Program-made: the position numbers and the translations under genes
The notes under the pieces: model-generated
What the model was told of the DNA's origin: nothing
The model's input: only the letters and a program-made list of their open reading frames with translations
Database searches by the model: none
DNA from: Methylotenera_A sp036675645
GTDB lineage: Bacteria > Pseudomonadota > Gammaproteobacteria > Burkholderiales > Methylophilaceae
Reading direction: 5' to 3'
Length of the DNA stretch: 5,794 nt
Assembly (NCBI GenBank): GCA_036675645.1
Contig: JAKFEP010000018.1
Location: 1-5,794 of the forward strand
Shown: piece by piece, positions 1-5,645 of the stretch
How the letters are laid out: every line of letters begins with the position of its first letter
How positions within the stretch are numbered: the first letter of the stretch is position 1

Positions 1-795
1 TTTGGCTACAAAAGCCGCATGTTGCACCAAGGCATTAACATGGTGTTTCCACGCGGAAAAGTGGTGGCCATTATGGGTGGCAGCGGCAGTGGAAAAACCA
101 CGCTTTTACGCCTGATTGGCGGCCAAATTAAGCCTACCAAAGGCGAAGTGCGTGTAGACGGTCAAGTCGTGCATGCACAAAGCCGTGAAGGCATTTATCA
201 ATTACGCCGTAAAATGGGTATGTTGTTTCAGCATGGTGCATTATTTACCGATCTAACAGTGTATGAAAACGTGGCTTTCCCAATGCGCGAGCATACTAAA
301 TTTCCAGAAAGTATGATTCACGATTTGGTGTTGATGAAGTTGCATGCAGTCGGTCTGCGTGGGGCGCACCAGCTGAAGCCCCCCGAGCTATCTGGCGGCA
401 TGGCGCGCCGCGTCGCGCTAGCGCGAGCCATTGCACTAGACCCGGATATCGTCATGTATGACGAACCTTTTGCAGGGCTAGACCCCATTTCTATGGGTGT
501 GATTTGTGATTTAATTCGTACCTTAAACGATGCGCTGGGTACTACTTCTATTATCGTCTCGCACGATGTAAAAGAAACCTTCTCAATAGCCGATTATGTG
601 TATTTTGTCGCTAACGGTACAGTAGCCGCTGAAGGTACTCCGGACGATTTAATAAAGTCTACACTGCCATTTGTACACCAATTTGTGCATGGTGAAAAAG
701 ATGGCCCAGTGCCTTTTCATTACGCTGCAAGTGACTATCAGCAAGAGTTGCTAAATTTTGGTCACAAAGTCAAGCGCGGAGGACATGGCGTATGA
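1..795 (+). CDS. mlaF: MlaF, ATP-binding subunit of the Mla phospholipid transporter (5' partial)
   Basis: This is the cytoplasmic ATPase that powers the MlaFEDB complex, which moves phospholipids between the inner membrane and periplasmic MlaC. The frame is open from base 1, and the residues before the ATG at 19 already align with the family, so that ATG is internal. Roughly 15-20 N-terminal residues lie upstream of the window. Counting from the ATG at 19, the Walker A motif GGSGSGKTT is at 20-28, the Q-loop Gln is at 71, the ABC signature LSGGM is at 124-128, Walker B ends in D148-E149, and the switch His is at 182. The C-terminal DGPVPF motif (228-233) is typical of MlaF and separates it from generic ABC ATPases. 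The stop overlaps the mlaE start by 4 nt. All catalytic motifs are intact. The family assignment is very secure. Confidence 0.97.
   Translation, partial: FGYKSRMLHQGINMVFPRGKVVAIMGGSGSGKTTLLRLIGGQIKPTKGEVRVDGQVVHAQSREGIYQLRRKMGMLFQHGALFTDLTVYENVAFPMREHTKFPESMIHDLVLMKLHAVGLRGAHQLKPPELSGGMARRVALARAIALDPDIVMYDEPFAGLDPISMGVICDLIRTLNDALGTTSIIVSHDVKETFSIADYVYFVANGTVAAEGTPDDLIKSTLPFVHQFVHGEKDGPVPFHYAASDYQQELLNFGHKVKRGGHGV
778..782 (+). promoter_or_regulatory. Ribosome binding site of mlaE
   Basis: GGAGG lies inside the last codons of mlaF, 9 nt before the ATG at 792. It favours the first of two tandem ATG codons (792 and 795) as the mlaE start, since the second would be 12 nt away. An ATG at 785 is only 2 nt away, which is too close. 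Confidence 0.75.
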
Positions 796-1598
796 TGCAC
801 TCCAGTTTATTAGTGAGTTTAGTACGTACTTTGCGCAATATCGGTAATCGCTTTACGGAGCGCATTTGGCGGTTGGGTGCTGGTGCGCGCTTGTTCGGGC
901 TTACCTTAATTTCATCGGGCGAAAGCTTCCGTAGGCTGCATCTCACCATCCGTGAAGTGTATTTTACTGGCGTAATGTCGCTTATCATTATTGTGGTTTC
1001 AGCTTTCTTTGTCGGAATGGTGCTGGCCTTACAAGGCTACAATACGTTGCAGCGCTATGGTTCGTCAGAGGCAATTGGCGTATTAGTCGCGTTAGCTTTG
1101 GTGCGCGAGCTTGGTCCTGTAGTCACTGCCTTATTGTTTGCTGGCCGCGCCGGTACTGCGATTACCGCTGAAATTGGCTTAATGAAGGCTACTGAGCAGT
1201 TATCCGCAATGGAAATGATGGCCGTGAGTCCGATTTCGCGCGTGATTGCACCAAGATTTTGGGCAGGTGTGATTTCGATGCCAATTTTAAACGTACTGTT
1301 TTGCATGGTCGGTATCTTAGGTGGCTATTTAGTGGCAGTGCCGCTGATAGGCGTGGATGCAGGCGCGTTCTGGTCGCAAATGCAGGCCAATGTGGATTGG
1401 CGGCTAGACATTCTTAATGGGGTAATCAAAAGCGTGGTATTTGGCGTTGCCTGTACCATGATTGCCTTATTTGAAGGTTACGATGCACCCCCCACGGCTG
1501 AAGGCGTAAGCCGCGCTACCACAAGAACTGTGGTCACATCCTCATTAGTGGTATTAGGCCTAGATTTCGTATTAACCTCATTTATGATTAGCTTATAA
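792..1598 (+). CDS. mlaE: MlaE, membrane permease subunit of the Mla phospholipid transporter
   Basis: This is the inner-membrane permease of the MlaFEDB complex; two copies form the lipid path beneath the MlaD ring. At 268 aa it is close to the roughly 260 aa of the E. coli protein. An amphipathic N-terminal part (about 1-55) precedes hydrophobic segments near 61-82, 95-118, 155-187 and 212-228, with a last one at 250-267. The family hallmark runs from LVRELGPVVTALLF (103-116) through AGRAGTAITAEIG (117-129) and TEQLSAMEMMAV (134-145). This is the cytoplasmic region expected to couple to MlaF. RATTRTVV (241-248) near the C-terminus is also conserved. The ATGA overlap with mlaF (792-795) implies translational coupling of ATPase and permease. 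A start at the second Met (795) is possible but has poorer RBS spacing. Confidence 0.97.
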   Translation: MMHSSLLVSLVRTLRNIGNRFTERIWRLGAGARLFGLTLISSGESFRRLHLTIREVYFTGVMSLIIIVVSAFFVGMVLALQGYNTLQRYGSSEAIGVLVALALVRELGPVVTALLFAGRAGTAITAEIGLMKATEQLSAMEMMAVSPISRVIAPRFWAGVISMPILNVLFCMVGILGGYLVAVPLIGVDAGAFWSQMQANVDWRLDILNGVIKSVVFGVACTMIALFEGYDAPPTAEGVSRATTRTVVTSSLVVLGLDFVLTSFMISL

Positions 1599-1610
1599 AG
1601 TCGACTTTAT
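1595..1610. repeat. Perfect 16-bp palindrome over the mlaE stop codon
   Basis: ATAAAGTCGACTTTAT is identical to its reverse complement with no central spacer, and it contains the mlaE TAA (1596-1598). It is followed by TTTAAAA rather than a clean T-run, and with no loop it would make a poor RNA hairpin. It is therefore not a convincing terminator. A binding site for a dimeric DNA-binding protein is possible but unproven. Confidence 0.6.
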
Positions 1611-1613
1611 TTA

Positions 1614-1665
1614 AAATTAATCTTTAAAAATTAAATTACTTAAATTAATCCTAAAAGATTAATTT
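1614..1665. repeat. Competing inverted repeats in the AT-rich mlaE-mlaD gap
   Basis: The nonamer AAATTAATC occurs at 1614-1622 and 1642-1650, and its reverse complement GATTAATTT at 1657-1665. The proximal pair makes a perfect 9-bp stem with a 6-nt loop (1651-1656). The distal pair extends to 12 perfect base pairs (1614-1625 with 1654-1665) around a 28-nt loop. Both use the same right arm, so they exclude each other. The right arm ends 4 nt before the mlaD Shine-Dalgarno sequence. The gap from 1599 to 1665 has only 9 G/C in 67 nt. A role in mlaD translation, mRNA processing or attenuation is inference. Confidence 0.55.
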
Positions 1666-1669
1666 GTGC

Positions 1670-1674
1670 GGGAG
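1670..1674 (+). promoter_or_regulatory. Ribosome binding site of mlaD
   Basis: GGGAG lies 6 nt before the ATG at 1681. An in-frame GTG at 1666 would place this site inside the gene, so the ATG at 1681 is preferred as the start. Confidence 0.85.
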
Positions 1675-1680
1675 CAAGCA

Positions 1681-2250
1681 ATGGAAAGAACAACGATAGA
1701 TTTATGGGTGGGCATTTTTGTGGCACTCGGCATAGCAGCTTTGCTGGGATTGGCAATGAAAGTGGGTAACCTGACGACGAACACGATAGGCGAAACTTAT
1801 AATGTGACCGCTAATTTTGAAAATATTGGTGGCTTAAAACCGCGCGCGCCGGTAAAGAGTGCGGGCGTGGTTGTGGGGCGTGTGGCGGATATCACACTTG
1901 ATCCGGCAACTTTTGAGGCAGTGGTCAGTCTCACCATCGATAAACGCTTTAGCTTTCCTAAAGATACCTTTGCAAACATCTACACTGCCGGCTTGCTTGG
2001 CGAGCAATATCTCGGTTTAGAAGCAGGGGGTGACGAAGTGAATTTAGCAAATGGTGATAAAATCACGCAAACGCAAGATGCAGTTGTATTAGAAAAAATG
2101 ATCAGTCAGTTTTTATATAACAAAGCATCAGAAACTAAAGATGATGCACCAGCTACGGCATCTTCAAAGCCGGCAGAATCAACCAAAGCTGATGATGGCG
2201 CGTTAGGGGCCAATCCATTAGATGACATAATTAAACCAGAAGCCAAATAA
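1681..2250 (+). CDS. mlaD: MlaD, MCE-domain lipid-binding subunit of the Mla transporter
   Basis: This is the membrane-anchored periplasmic subunit whose MCE domains assemble as a hexameric ring above MlaE and pass lipid to or from MlaC. The product is 189 aa. One transmembrane helix lies at about 8-27, following the conserved DLWVGIF (7-13). The MCE domain spans roughly 38-118 and includes ENIGGLKPRAPV (47-58), GVVVGRVADITLDP (62-75) and GLLGEQYLGLE (104-114). A helical stretch (VVLEKMISQFLY, 135-146) follows. The tail is low-complexity, rich in Ala, Lys, Asp and Ser, and probably disordered. A GTG at 1666 would add five residues but contains the Shine-Dalgarno sequence, so it was rejected. 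A 30-nt gap without an obvious structure separates it from mlaC. Confidence 0.96.
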   Translation: MERTTIDLWVGIFVALGIAALLGLAMKVGNLTTNTIGETYNVTANFENIGGLKPRAPVKSAGVVVGRVADITLDPATFEAVVSLTIDKRFSFPKDTFANIYTAGLLGEQYLGLEAGGDEVNLANGDKITQTQDAVVLEKMISQFLYNKASETKDDAPATASSKPAESTKADDGALGANPLDDIIKPEAK

Positions 2251-2280
2251 TAAAAATGAGTACCAAATTAAAAGGAATAA

Positions 2281-2928
2281 ATGATGAATAAACTACTACT
2301 TGCCCTAAGTATGTTGTGTTTTAGCTTAACCGGTTTTGCCATTGAGGCGCCTGATGCGCTGGTAAAAAGAACTGCCGAAGATGTGTTGGCTACCGTTAAA
2401 AGCGATAGTGAGATTCAAGCTGGCAATCAAGAAAAAATATTTGCATTAACAGAAGAAAAAATTCTGCCAAACTTTAATTTTGATAAAGTCTCTCGTTTGG
2501 TATTAGGTAAAAACTGGACTAAAGCGACGCCTGAGCAAAAAACAGGATTCCAGACAGAATTCCGTACATTGTTGATTCGCACTTATGCCACCGCGCTATC
2601 AAAATATAAAAATCAAACCATTGAATACAAACCTTTGCGTATGGCAGAAGGTGCAACTACGGTTTCAGTTAAAACTGCAATTGTGCAACCAGGCGGTCAG
2701 CCAATTGCAGTAGATTATTCGCTGGAAAAGCAGGCAGATGCTTGGAAGGTGTATGACATCGTAATTGAAGGTGTGAGCTTAGTGACCAATTACCGTGGCC
2801 AGTTTGCTCAAGAGATTCGTCAAAATGGTCTAGATAGCCTCATTAAAAAACTCGCCGATAAAAACAAAGCGGCCACGGCGAAAAGTGGCGCATCGCAACA
2901 CACTGCCGAACAAAAAGTAGCCAATTAA
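2281..2928 (+). CDS. mlaC: MlaC, periplasmic phospholipid carrier
   Basis: MlaC is the soluble periplasmic protein (Ttg2D/Tol_Tol_Ttg2 family) that carries phospholipid between the outer-membrane MlaA complex and MlaFEDB. The 215-aa product begins with a Sec signal peptide: a short MMNK n-region, a hydrophobic core at about 5-17, and a likely cleavage after GFA (residue 20), leaving a mature protein starting IEAP. Family features include FNFDKVSRLVLGKNW (65-79), the helix RTLLIRTYATALSKY (95-109) and the C-terminal WKVYDIVIEGVSLV (155-168) followed by NYRGQF (170-175). The last 25 residues form a Lys/Ala-rich tail. Two tandem ATGs are possible starts: AAAGGA at 2271-2276 is 4 nt from the first and 7 nt from the second (2284), so the second may be used. 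The signal peptide is functional either way. Confidence 0.94.
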   Translation: MMNKLLLALSMLCFSLTGFAIEAPDALVKRTAEDVLATVKSDSEIQAGNQEKIFALTEEKILPNFNFDKVSRLVLGKNWTKATPEQKTGFQTEFRTLLIRTYATALSKYKNQTIEYKPLRMAEGATTVSVKTAIVQPGGQPIAVDYSLEKQADAWKVYDIVIEGVSLVTNYRGQFAQEIRQNGLDSLIKKLADKNKAATAKSGASQHTAEQKVAN

Positions 2929-3213
2929 ATGCTAAGCCAAGTCAGCCAAATTGATAACCACTGGATTGTGAGTGGTGATGTCGTGATTGCTACCGTTGGT
3001 TCGTTGCTGGCTGCAAGCAAAACCTTGGCTTTTAAAACAGAAACTACGATTGATTTTGCGCAAGTGACTGATATCGACACCTCAACCATCAGCCTGATTT
3101 TAGAGTGGAAACGTCGCGCACAACGTGAGAATAAACATATCGTGCTGGCAAATTTACCCGATAACTTAAAAAGTTTGTCGCAGCTTTACGGGGTAGATGA
3201 GTTCATCAATTAG
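2929..3213 (+). CDS. mlaB: MlaB, STAS-domain subunit of the Mla transporter
   Basis: MlaB is the small cytoplasmic STAS protein that binds MlaF and is required for assembly and activity of MlaFEDB. At 94 aa it has the length of a lone STAS domain. The diagnostic region is IDFAQVTDIDTSTISLIL (41-58): a beta strand, then the conserved D-T/S turn (D50-T51) and the start of a helix. This matches the VDTGG turn of E. coli MlaB, where the Thr is functionally important. A second strand and helix follow (HIVLANLPDNLKSLSQLYGV, 70-89). Its ATG comes immediately after the mlaC stop (TAA-ATG), and no good Shine-Dalgarno sequence is visible. Translation probably depends on ribosomes finishing mlaC. Sequence conservation in this family is low, so the name rests partly on position. 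Confidence 0.9.
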   Translation: MLSQVSQIDNHWIVSGDVVIATVGSLLAASKTLAFKTETTIDFAQVTDIDTSTISLILEWKRRAQRENKHIVLANLPDNLKSLSQLYGVDEFIN

Positions 3214-3247
3214 CTGGTAATTGGTAGTATTTGAAATTCAATTAATT

Positions 3248-3279
3248 AACCCCATCTATCAGGTGGGGTTTCGTTTTTA
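3248..3279 (+). terminator. Rho-independent terminator after mlaB
   Basis: AACCCCATCT (3248-3257) pairs with AGGTGGGGTT (3261-3270). This gives a 10-bp stem with one G-U pair, four consecutive C-G pairs and a 3-nt loop, followed by a T-rich tail (TCGTTTTTA, 3271-3279). It lies 35 nt after the mlaB stop and should end, or partly end, the mla transcript. Confidence 0.9.
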
Positions 3280-3283
3280 TAAT
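3278..3283 (+). promoter_or_regulatory. Candidate -10 element upstream of the ABC ATPase gene
   Basis: A perfect TATAAT overlaps the last bases of the terminator T-tract. It would start transcription near 3290, leaving a leader of about 14 nt before the GTG at 3304. The matching -35 region (around 3255-3261) falls inside the terminator stem and is a poor match to TTGACA. The promoter is plausible because the following genes otherwise lack one after the terminator, but an AT-rich stretch could give this hexamer by chance. Confidence 0.4.
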
Positions 3284-3303
3284 ATTAACTAATCGGGCAA
3301 GCA

Positions 3304-4218
3304 GTGACCATTCCAGCTATCCATATCGAGCAAGTGCACAAGCGCTTTGGCAGCTTAAATGCGCTTAACGGCATTGATTTAACTATTCACCAGGGCGATT
3401 TTTTTGGCCTGCTAGGGCCAAACGGCGCAGGCAAATCCACGTTAATCAATATCATGGCTGGTTTACTCAAACCCACGCAGGGCAAAATATCAGTCATGGG
3501 TCACGACGTAGTCAATGATTATCAAGCGGCGCGTTTGAATTTAGGAGTAGTGCCGCAAGAGCTGGTGTTCGACCCATTCTTTAATGTACGTGAAATGTTA
3601 CGTTTTCAGGCAGGTTATTTTGGCCGTGGCAAAGAAAATGACGCTTGGGTGGATGAGGTGATTGAAAGTTTGGGTCTAACCGATAAAGCCCATACCAATA
3701 TGCGTAAGCTTTCAGGTGGTATGAAACGGCGCGCTTTAATTGCACAGGCGCTCGCGCACAAGCCACCGGTCATTGTGCTGGATGAACCGACTGCAGGCGT
3801 AGATGTTGAGCTGCGCCAAATTATGTGGGGCTTTATTAAAAAGCTCAATGCCAAAGGCCACACTATTATTTTAACGACCCACTATTTAGAAGAGGCGGAA
3901 ACGCTTTGTGAACGCGTGGCCATGATGAAACAGGGCGAAATTGTAGCGTTAGATACTACCGCCAATTTACTAAACAAACTCGCGGGTAAAAACTTACGCC
4001 TGAAACTAAACGCTGCGCTACCAACCAGTTTGTTACCATTACTCAAAAATGGCGAAAACGGTATTTTTACACTGGCACTTAGCGAATTGAATCAAGTGGA
4101 GTTTGTGATGAGTGAGTTGCGTAAAGCCAAGCTGAATGTAGAAGATATGCAACTGTTTGAGGCTGATTTAGAGGATGTGTTTATGTCACTTGTCGGTGGA
4201 AATATGGATAGCAAATGA
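3304..4218 (+). CDS. ABC-2 type transporter ATP-binding protein, YadG-like
   Basis: This is the cytoplasmic ATPase of a two-gene ABC exporter; the substrate is unknown. The 304-aa product has one complete nucleotide-binding domain: Walker A GPNGAGKST (38-46), Q-loop Gln 85 in VVPQE, signature LSGGM (136-140), Walker B VIVLDE (156-161), D-loop Asp 167 and switch His 193 in TTHYLEEAE. Residues from about 225 form a C-terminal extension typical of ABC-2 ATPases and ending with an EDVFMSLV-type motif (290-297). The overall pattern resembles E. coli YadG. The start is a GTG preceded by a weak CGGG site (3294-3297) at 6-nt spacing. No upstream ATG fits in frame before the terminator. The stop overlaps the permease start by 4 nt. 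The family is clear, but the transported molecule cannot be read from the sequence. Confidence 0.93.
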   Translation: MTIPAIHIEQVHKRFGSLNALNGIDLTIHQGDFFGLLGPNGAGKSTLINIMAGLLKPTQGKISVMGHDVVNDYQAARLNLGVVPQELVFDPFFNVREMLRFQAGYFGRGKENDAWVDEVIESLGLTDKAHTNMRKLSGGMKRRALIAQALAHKPPVIVLDEPTAGVDVELRQIMWGFIKKLNAKGHTIILTTHYLEEAETLCERVAMMKQGEIVALDTTANLLNKLAGKNLRLKLNAALPTSLLPLLKNGENGIFTLALSELNQVEFVMSELRKAKLNVEDMQLFEADLEDVFMSLVGGNMDSK

Positions 4219-5027
4219 ATCTGAATAAGCAAATAGATAGGGCGTTTACAGGCAGCATGGATATTGGCTCCTGGCGCGGTGCTTATACACTGTTTAAAAA
4301 AGAGATATTGCGCTTTTGGCGCGTGGCATTTCAAACCATTGCTTCGCCAGTACTCACTGCCTTGTTGTATTTGCTGATATTTTCGCATGTGCTGGAATCG
4401 CACGTACAAGTATACAAAGGGGTGCCATACACGGCGTTTTTGATTCCTGGCCTCATTATGATGTCGTTGCTGCAAAACGCCTTTGCCAATAGCTCATCCA
4501 GCCTGGTGCAATCCAAAGTAATGGGCAGCATCATTTTTATTTTGCTGACCCCACTCACCTATTTGCAATTTTTTAGCGCGTTTTTGGCCGCTGCCATCGT
4601 GCGCGGGCTCATGGTGGGCTTGGCGATTTACTTGATGGCTATCTGGTTTGTCGATTTGCCGATTGTCTACCCACTTTGGATAGTCGTCTTTGCGCTGTTA
4701 GGTAGTGCATTACTGGGTACATTCGGCATTATTGCCGGAATATGGGCCGATAAATTTGACCAGATGGCGGCATTCCAAAATTTTGTCATTATGCCGCTGA
4801 CGTTTTTATCGGGCGTGTTCTATTCCATTCATTCATTACCACCTGTGTGGCAAACCATCTCAAAATTCAATCCGTTTTTTTACATGATAGATGGATTTAG
4901 ATACGGCTTTTTTGGCAAAGGCGATATTTCACCGTGGATTAGCCTTGCTGTTGTGGCAGCATTTTTATACGGGTTAGCATGGCTAGCACTAAAAATGTTA
5001 AAATCTGGCTATAAGTTAAGAGGTTGA
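4215..5027 (+). CDS. ABC-2 type transporter permease, YadH-like
   Basis: This is the membrane partner of the preceding ATPase. The product is 270 aa with an N-terminal cytoplasmic stretch of about 40 residues (including LFKKEILRFWR, 26-36) and about six hydrophobic segments near 44-60, 76-93, 118-143, 152-176, 187-204 and 242-261. Family landmarks are FLIPGLIMMSLLQNAFAN (75-92), the cytoplasmic loop with LLTPLTYLQF (110-119), the FLSGVFYSIHSLPP stretch (197-210) and FNPFFYMIDGFRYGFFG (218-234). All are close to E. coli YadH. The ATG forms an ATGA overlap with the ATPase stop and lacks a well-placed Shine-Dalgarno sequence, so coupling is likely. An internal ATG at 4257 (Met 15) is an alternative, because the first 14 residues extend beyond the usual YadH start. 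The substrate is unknown; drug, polysaccharide or lipid export are all seen among ABC-2 systems. Confidence 0.92.
   Translation: MNLNKQIDRAFTGSMDIGSWRGAYTLFKKEILRFWRVAFQTIASPVLTALLYLLIFSHVLESHVQVYKGVPYTAFLIPGLIMMSLLQNAFANSSSSLVQSKVMGSIIFILLTPLTYLQFFSAFLAAAIVRGLMVGLAIYLMAIWFVDLPIVYPLWIVVFALLGSALLGTFGIIAGIWADKFDQMAAFQNFVIMPLTFLSGVFYSIHSLPPVWQTISKFNPFFYMIDGFRYGFFGKGDISPWISLAVVAAFLYGLAWLALKMLKSGYKLRG
5018..5023 (+). promoter_or_regulatory. Ribosome binding site of ibaG
   Basis: AAGAGG lies inside the last codons of the permease gene, 8 nt before the GTG at 5032. It supports that GTG as the start in the absence of an ATG. Confidence 0.75.
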
Positions 5028-5031
5028 TAAA

Positions 5032-5283
5032 GTGTTAAGTGCTCAGCAATTACAAAGTTACATTACGCAGCACCTAAGTTGCGATTTTATAGAAGTGCGC
5101 GGCGATGACGGCACGCATTTTGAGGCAACGATCGTCAGCCCGGCATTTGAAGGCAAACGCATGGTGCAACAGCATCAATTAGTTTATGGCGCACTGGGTG
5201 ACCGCATGCGCGCGGAGATTCACGCACTGAGTATGCAAACCTATACGCCCAAGCAATGGTTTGAATTAAAGGGCTTGAATTAA
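5032..5283 (+). CDS. ibaG: IbaG, BolA-family protein
   Basis: This is a small BolA/IbaG-family protein. Family members bind monothiol glutaredoxins and form mixed [2Fe-2S] complexes; IbaG in E. coli is linked to acid stress and sits next to murA. The 83-aa product has the usual length and the full alpha-beta-beta-alpha-alpha-beta pattern. An N-terminal helix (4-14) is followed by FIEVRGDDGTHFEATIVS (19-36). His 29 lies in the loop that defines the His type of BolA proteins. VYGAL (51-55) precedes the conserved RAEIHALSMQTYTPKQW (60-76), with the invariant His at 64. It starts with GTG 4 nt after the permease stop. Its position before grxD and murA favours the IbaG subgroup over BolA proper. 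Confidence 0.92.
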   Translation: MLSAQQLQSYITQHLSCDFIEVRGDDGTHFEATIVSPAFEGKRMVQQHQLVYGALGDRMRAEIHALSMQTYTPKQWFELKGLN

Positions 5284-5307
5284 AAGCCTAAAAATAGATT
5301 ACAGAAT

Positions 5308-5312
5308 AGGAG
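5308..5312 (+). promoter_or_regulatory. Ribosome binding site of grxD
   Basis: AGGAG lies 6 nt before the ATG at 5319. The 15 nt from 5309 to 5323 are identical to those around the mlaD start (1671-1685). Confidence 0.85.
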
Positions 5313-5318
5313 CAAGCA

Positions 5319-5645
5319 ATGGACGCACAAGCAACAATTAAACAAACAGTTACCAGTAATGATGTGGTGCTATATATGAAAGGTAGCCCACAGTTTCCAC
5401 AATGTGGTTTTTCAAGCCTGGCGACACAAATTTTAAATGCCTGCAACGCGCAATATGTGACGGTAGACGTGCTGCAAGATCAAGCGGTTCGCGAAGGAAT
5501 CAAGCAGTATGCCAACTGGCCAACTATTCCGCAATTGTATGTAAAAGGCGAATTTATCGGCGGCAGTGACATTATGCGCGCCATGTATGAAAGCGGCGAG
5601 TTGCAAACTCTATTGGCTGAAGTTAAGCCCGCTGAGATTAAATAA
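5319..5645 (+). CDS. grxD: Monothiol glutaredoxin, Grx4/GrxD type
   Basis: This is a CGFS-type monothiol glutaredoxin. The family binds and transfers [2Fe-2S] clusters using glutathione as a ligand and partners with BolA/IbaG proteins; it is cytoplasmic. The 108-aa product has KGSPQFPQCGFS (21-32) with the active-site Cys at 29, the TIP motif with cis-Pro 71 in NWPTIPQLYV (66-75), and GGSDI (81-85) for glutathione binding. Its length matches single-domain Grx4 proteins (about 115 aa in E. coli), with no extra thioredoxin domain. It follows ibaG after 35 nt and is followed at once by murA, so co-expression with the BolA partner is likely. All key residues are present. Confidence 0.96.
   Translation: MDAQATIKQTVTSNDVVLYMKGSPQFPQCGFSSLATQILNACNAQYVTVDVLQDQAVREGIKQYANWPTIPQLYVKGEFIGGSDIMRAMYESGELQTLLAEVKPAEIK

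Noticed and set aside
770..988. Minus-strand open frame opposite the mlaF/mlaE junction, and similar ones at 1055-1306, 1797-1979, 3581-3766, 3615-3863, 4092-4475 and 4331-4558
   Set aside because: Each lies opposite a well-supported gene, lacks recognisable domains, and is best explained as a shadow of the coding strand.
1666..1680. GTG start that would lengthen MlaD by five residues
   Set aside because: It includes the Shine-Dalgarno sequence GGGAG, and the ATG at 1681 gives the family-typical N-terminus.
2256..2291. Eleven-codon open frame crossing the mlaD-mlaC gap into mlaC
   Set aside because: It has no ribosome binding site, is very short, and shows no resemblance to an MlaA lipoprotein start.
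5271..5289. Small hairpin (GGCTT/AAGCC plus one G-U pair, 7-nt loop) over the ibaG stop, considered as a terminator
   Set aside because: The stem is short and is followed by an A-rich stretch rather than a T-tract, and grxD follows closely.
5275..5300. Possible promoter for grxD (TTGAAT ... TAGATT)
   Set aside because: The spacing of 14 bp is too short and neither hexamer is a strong match.
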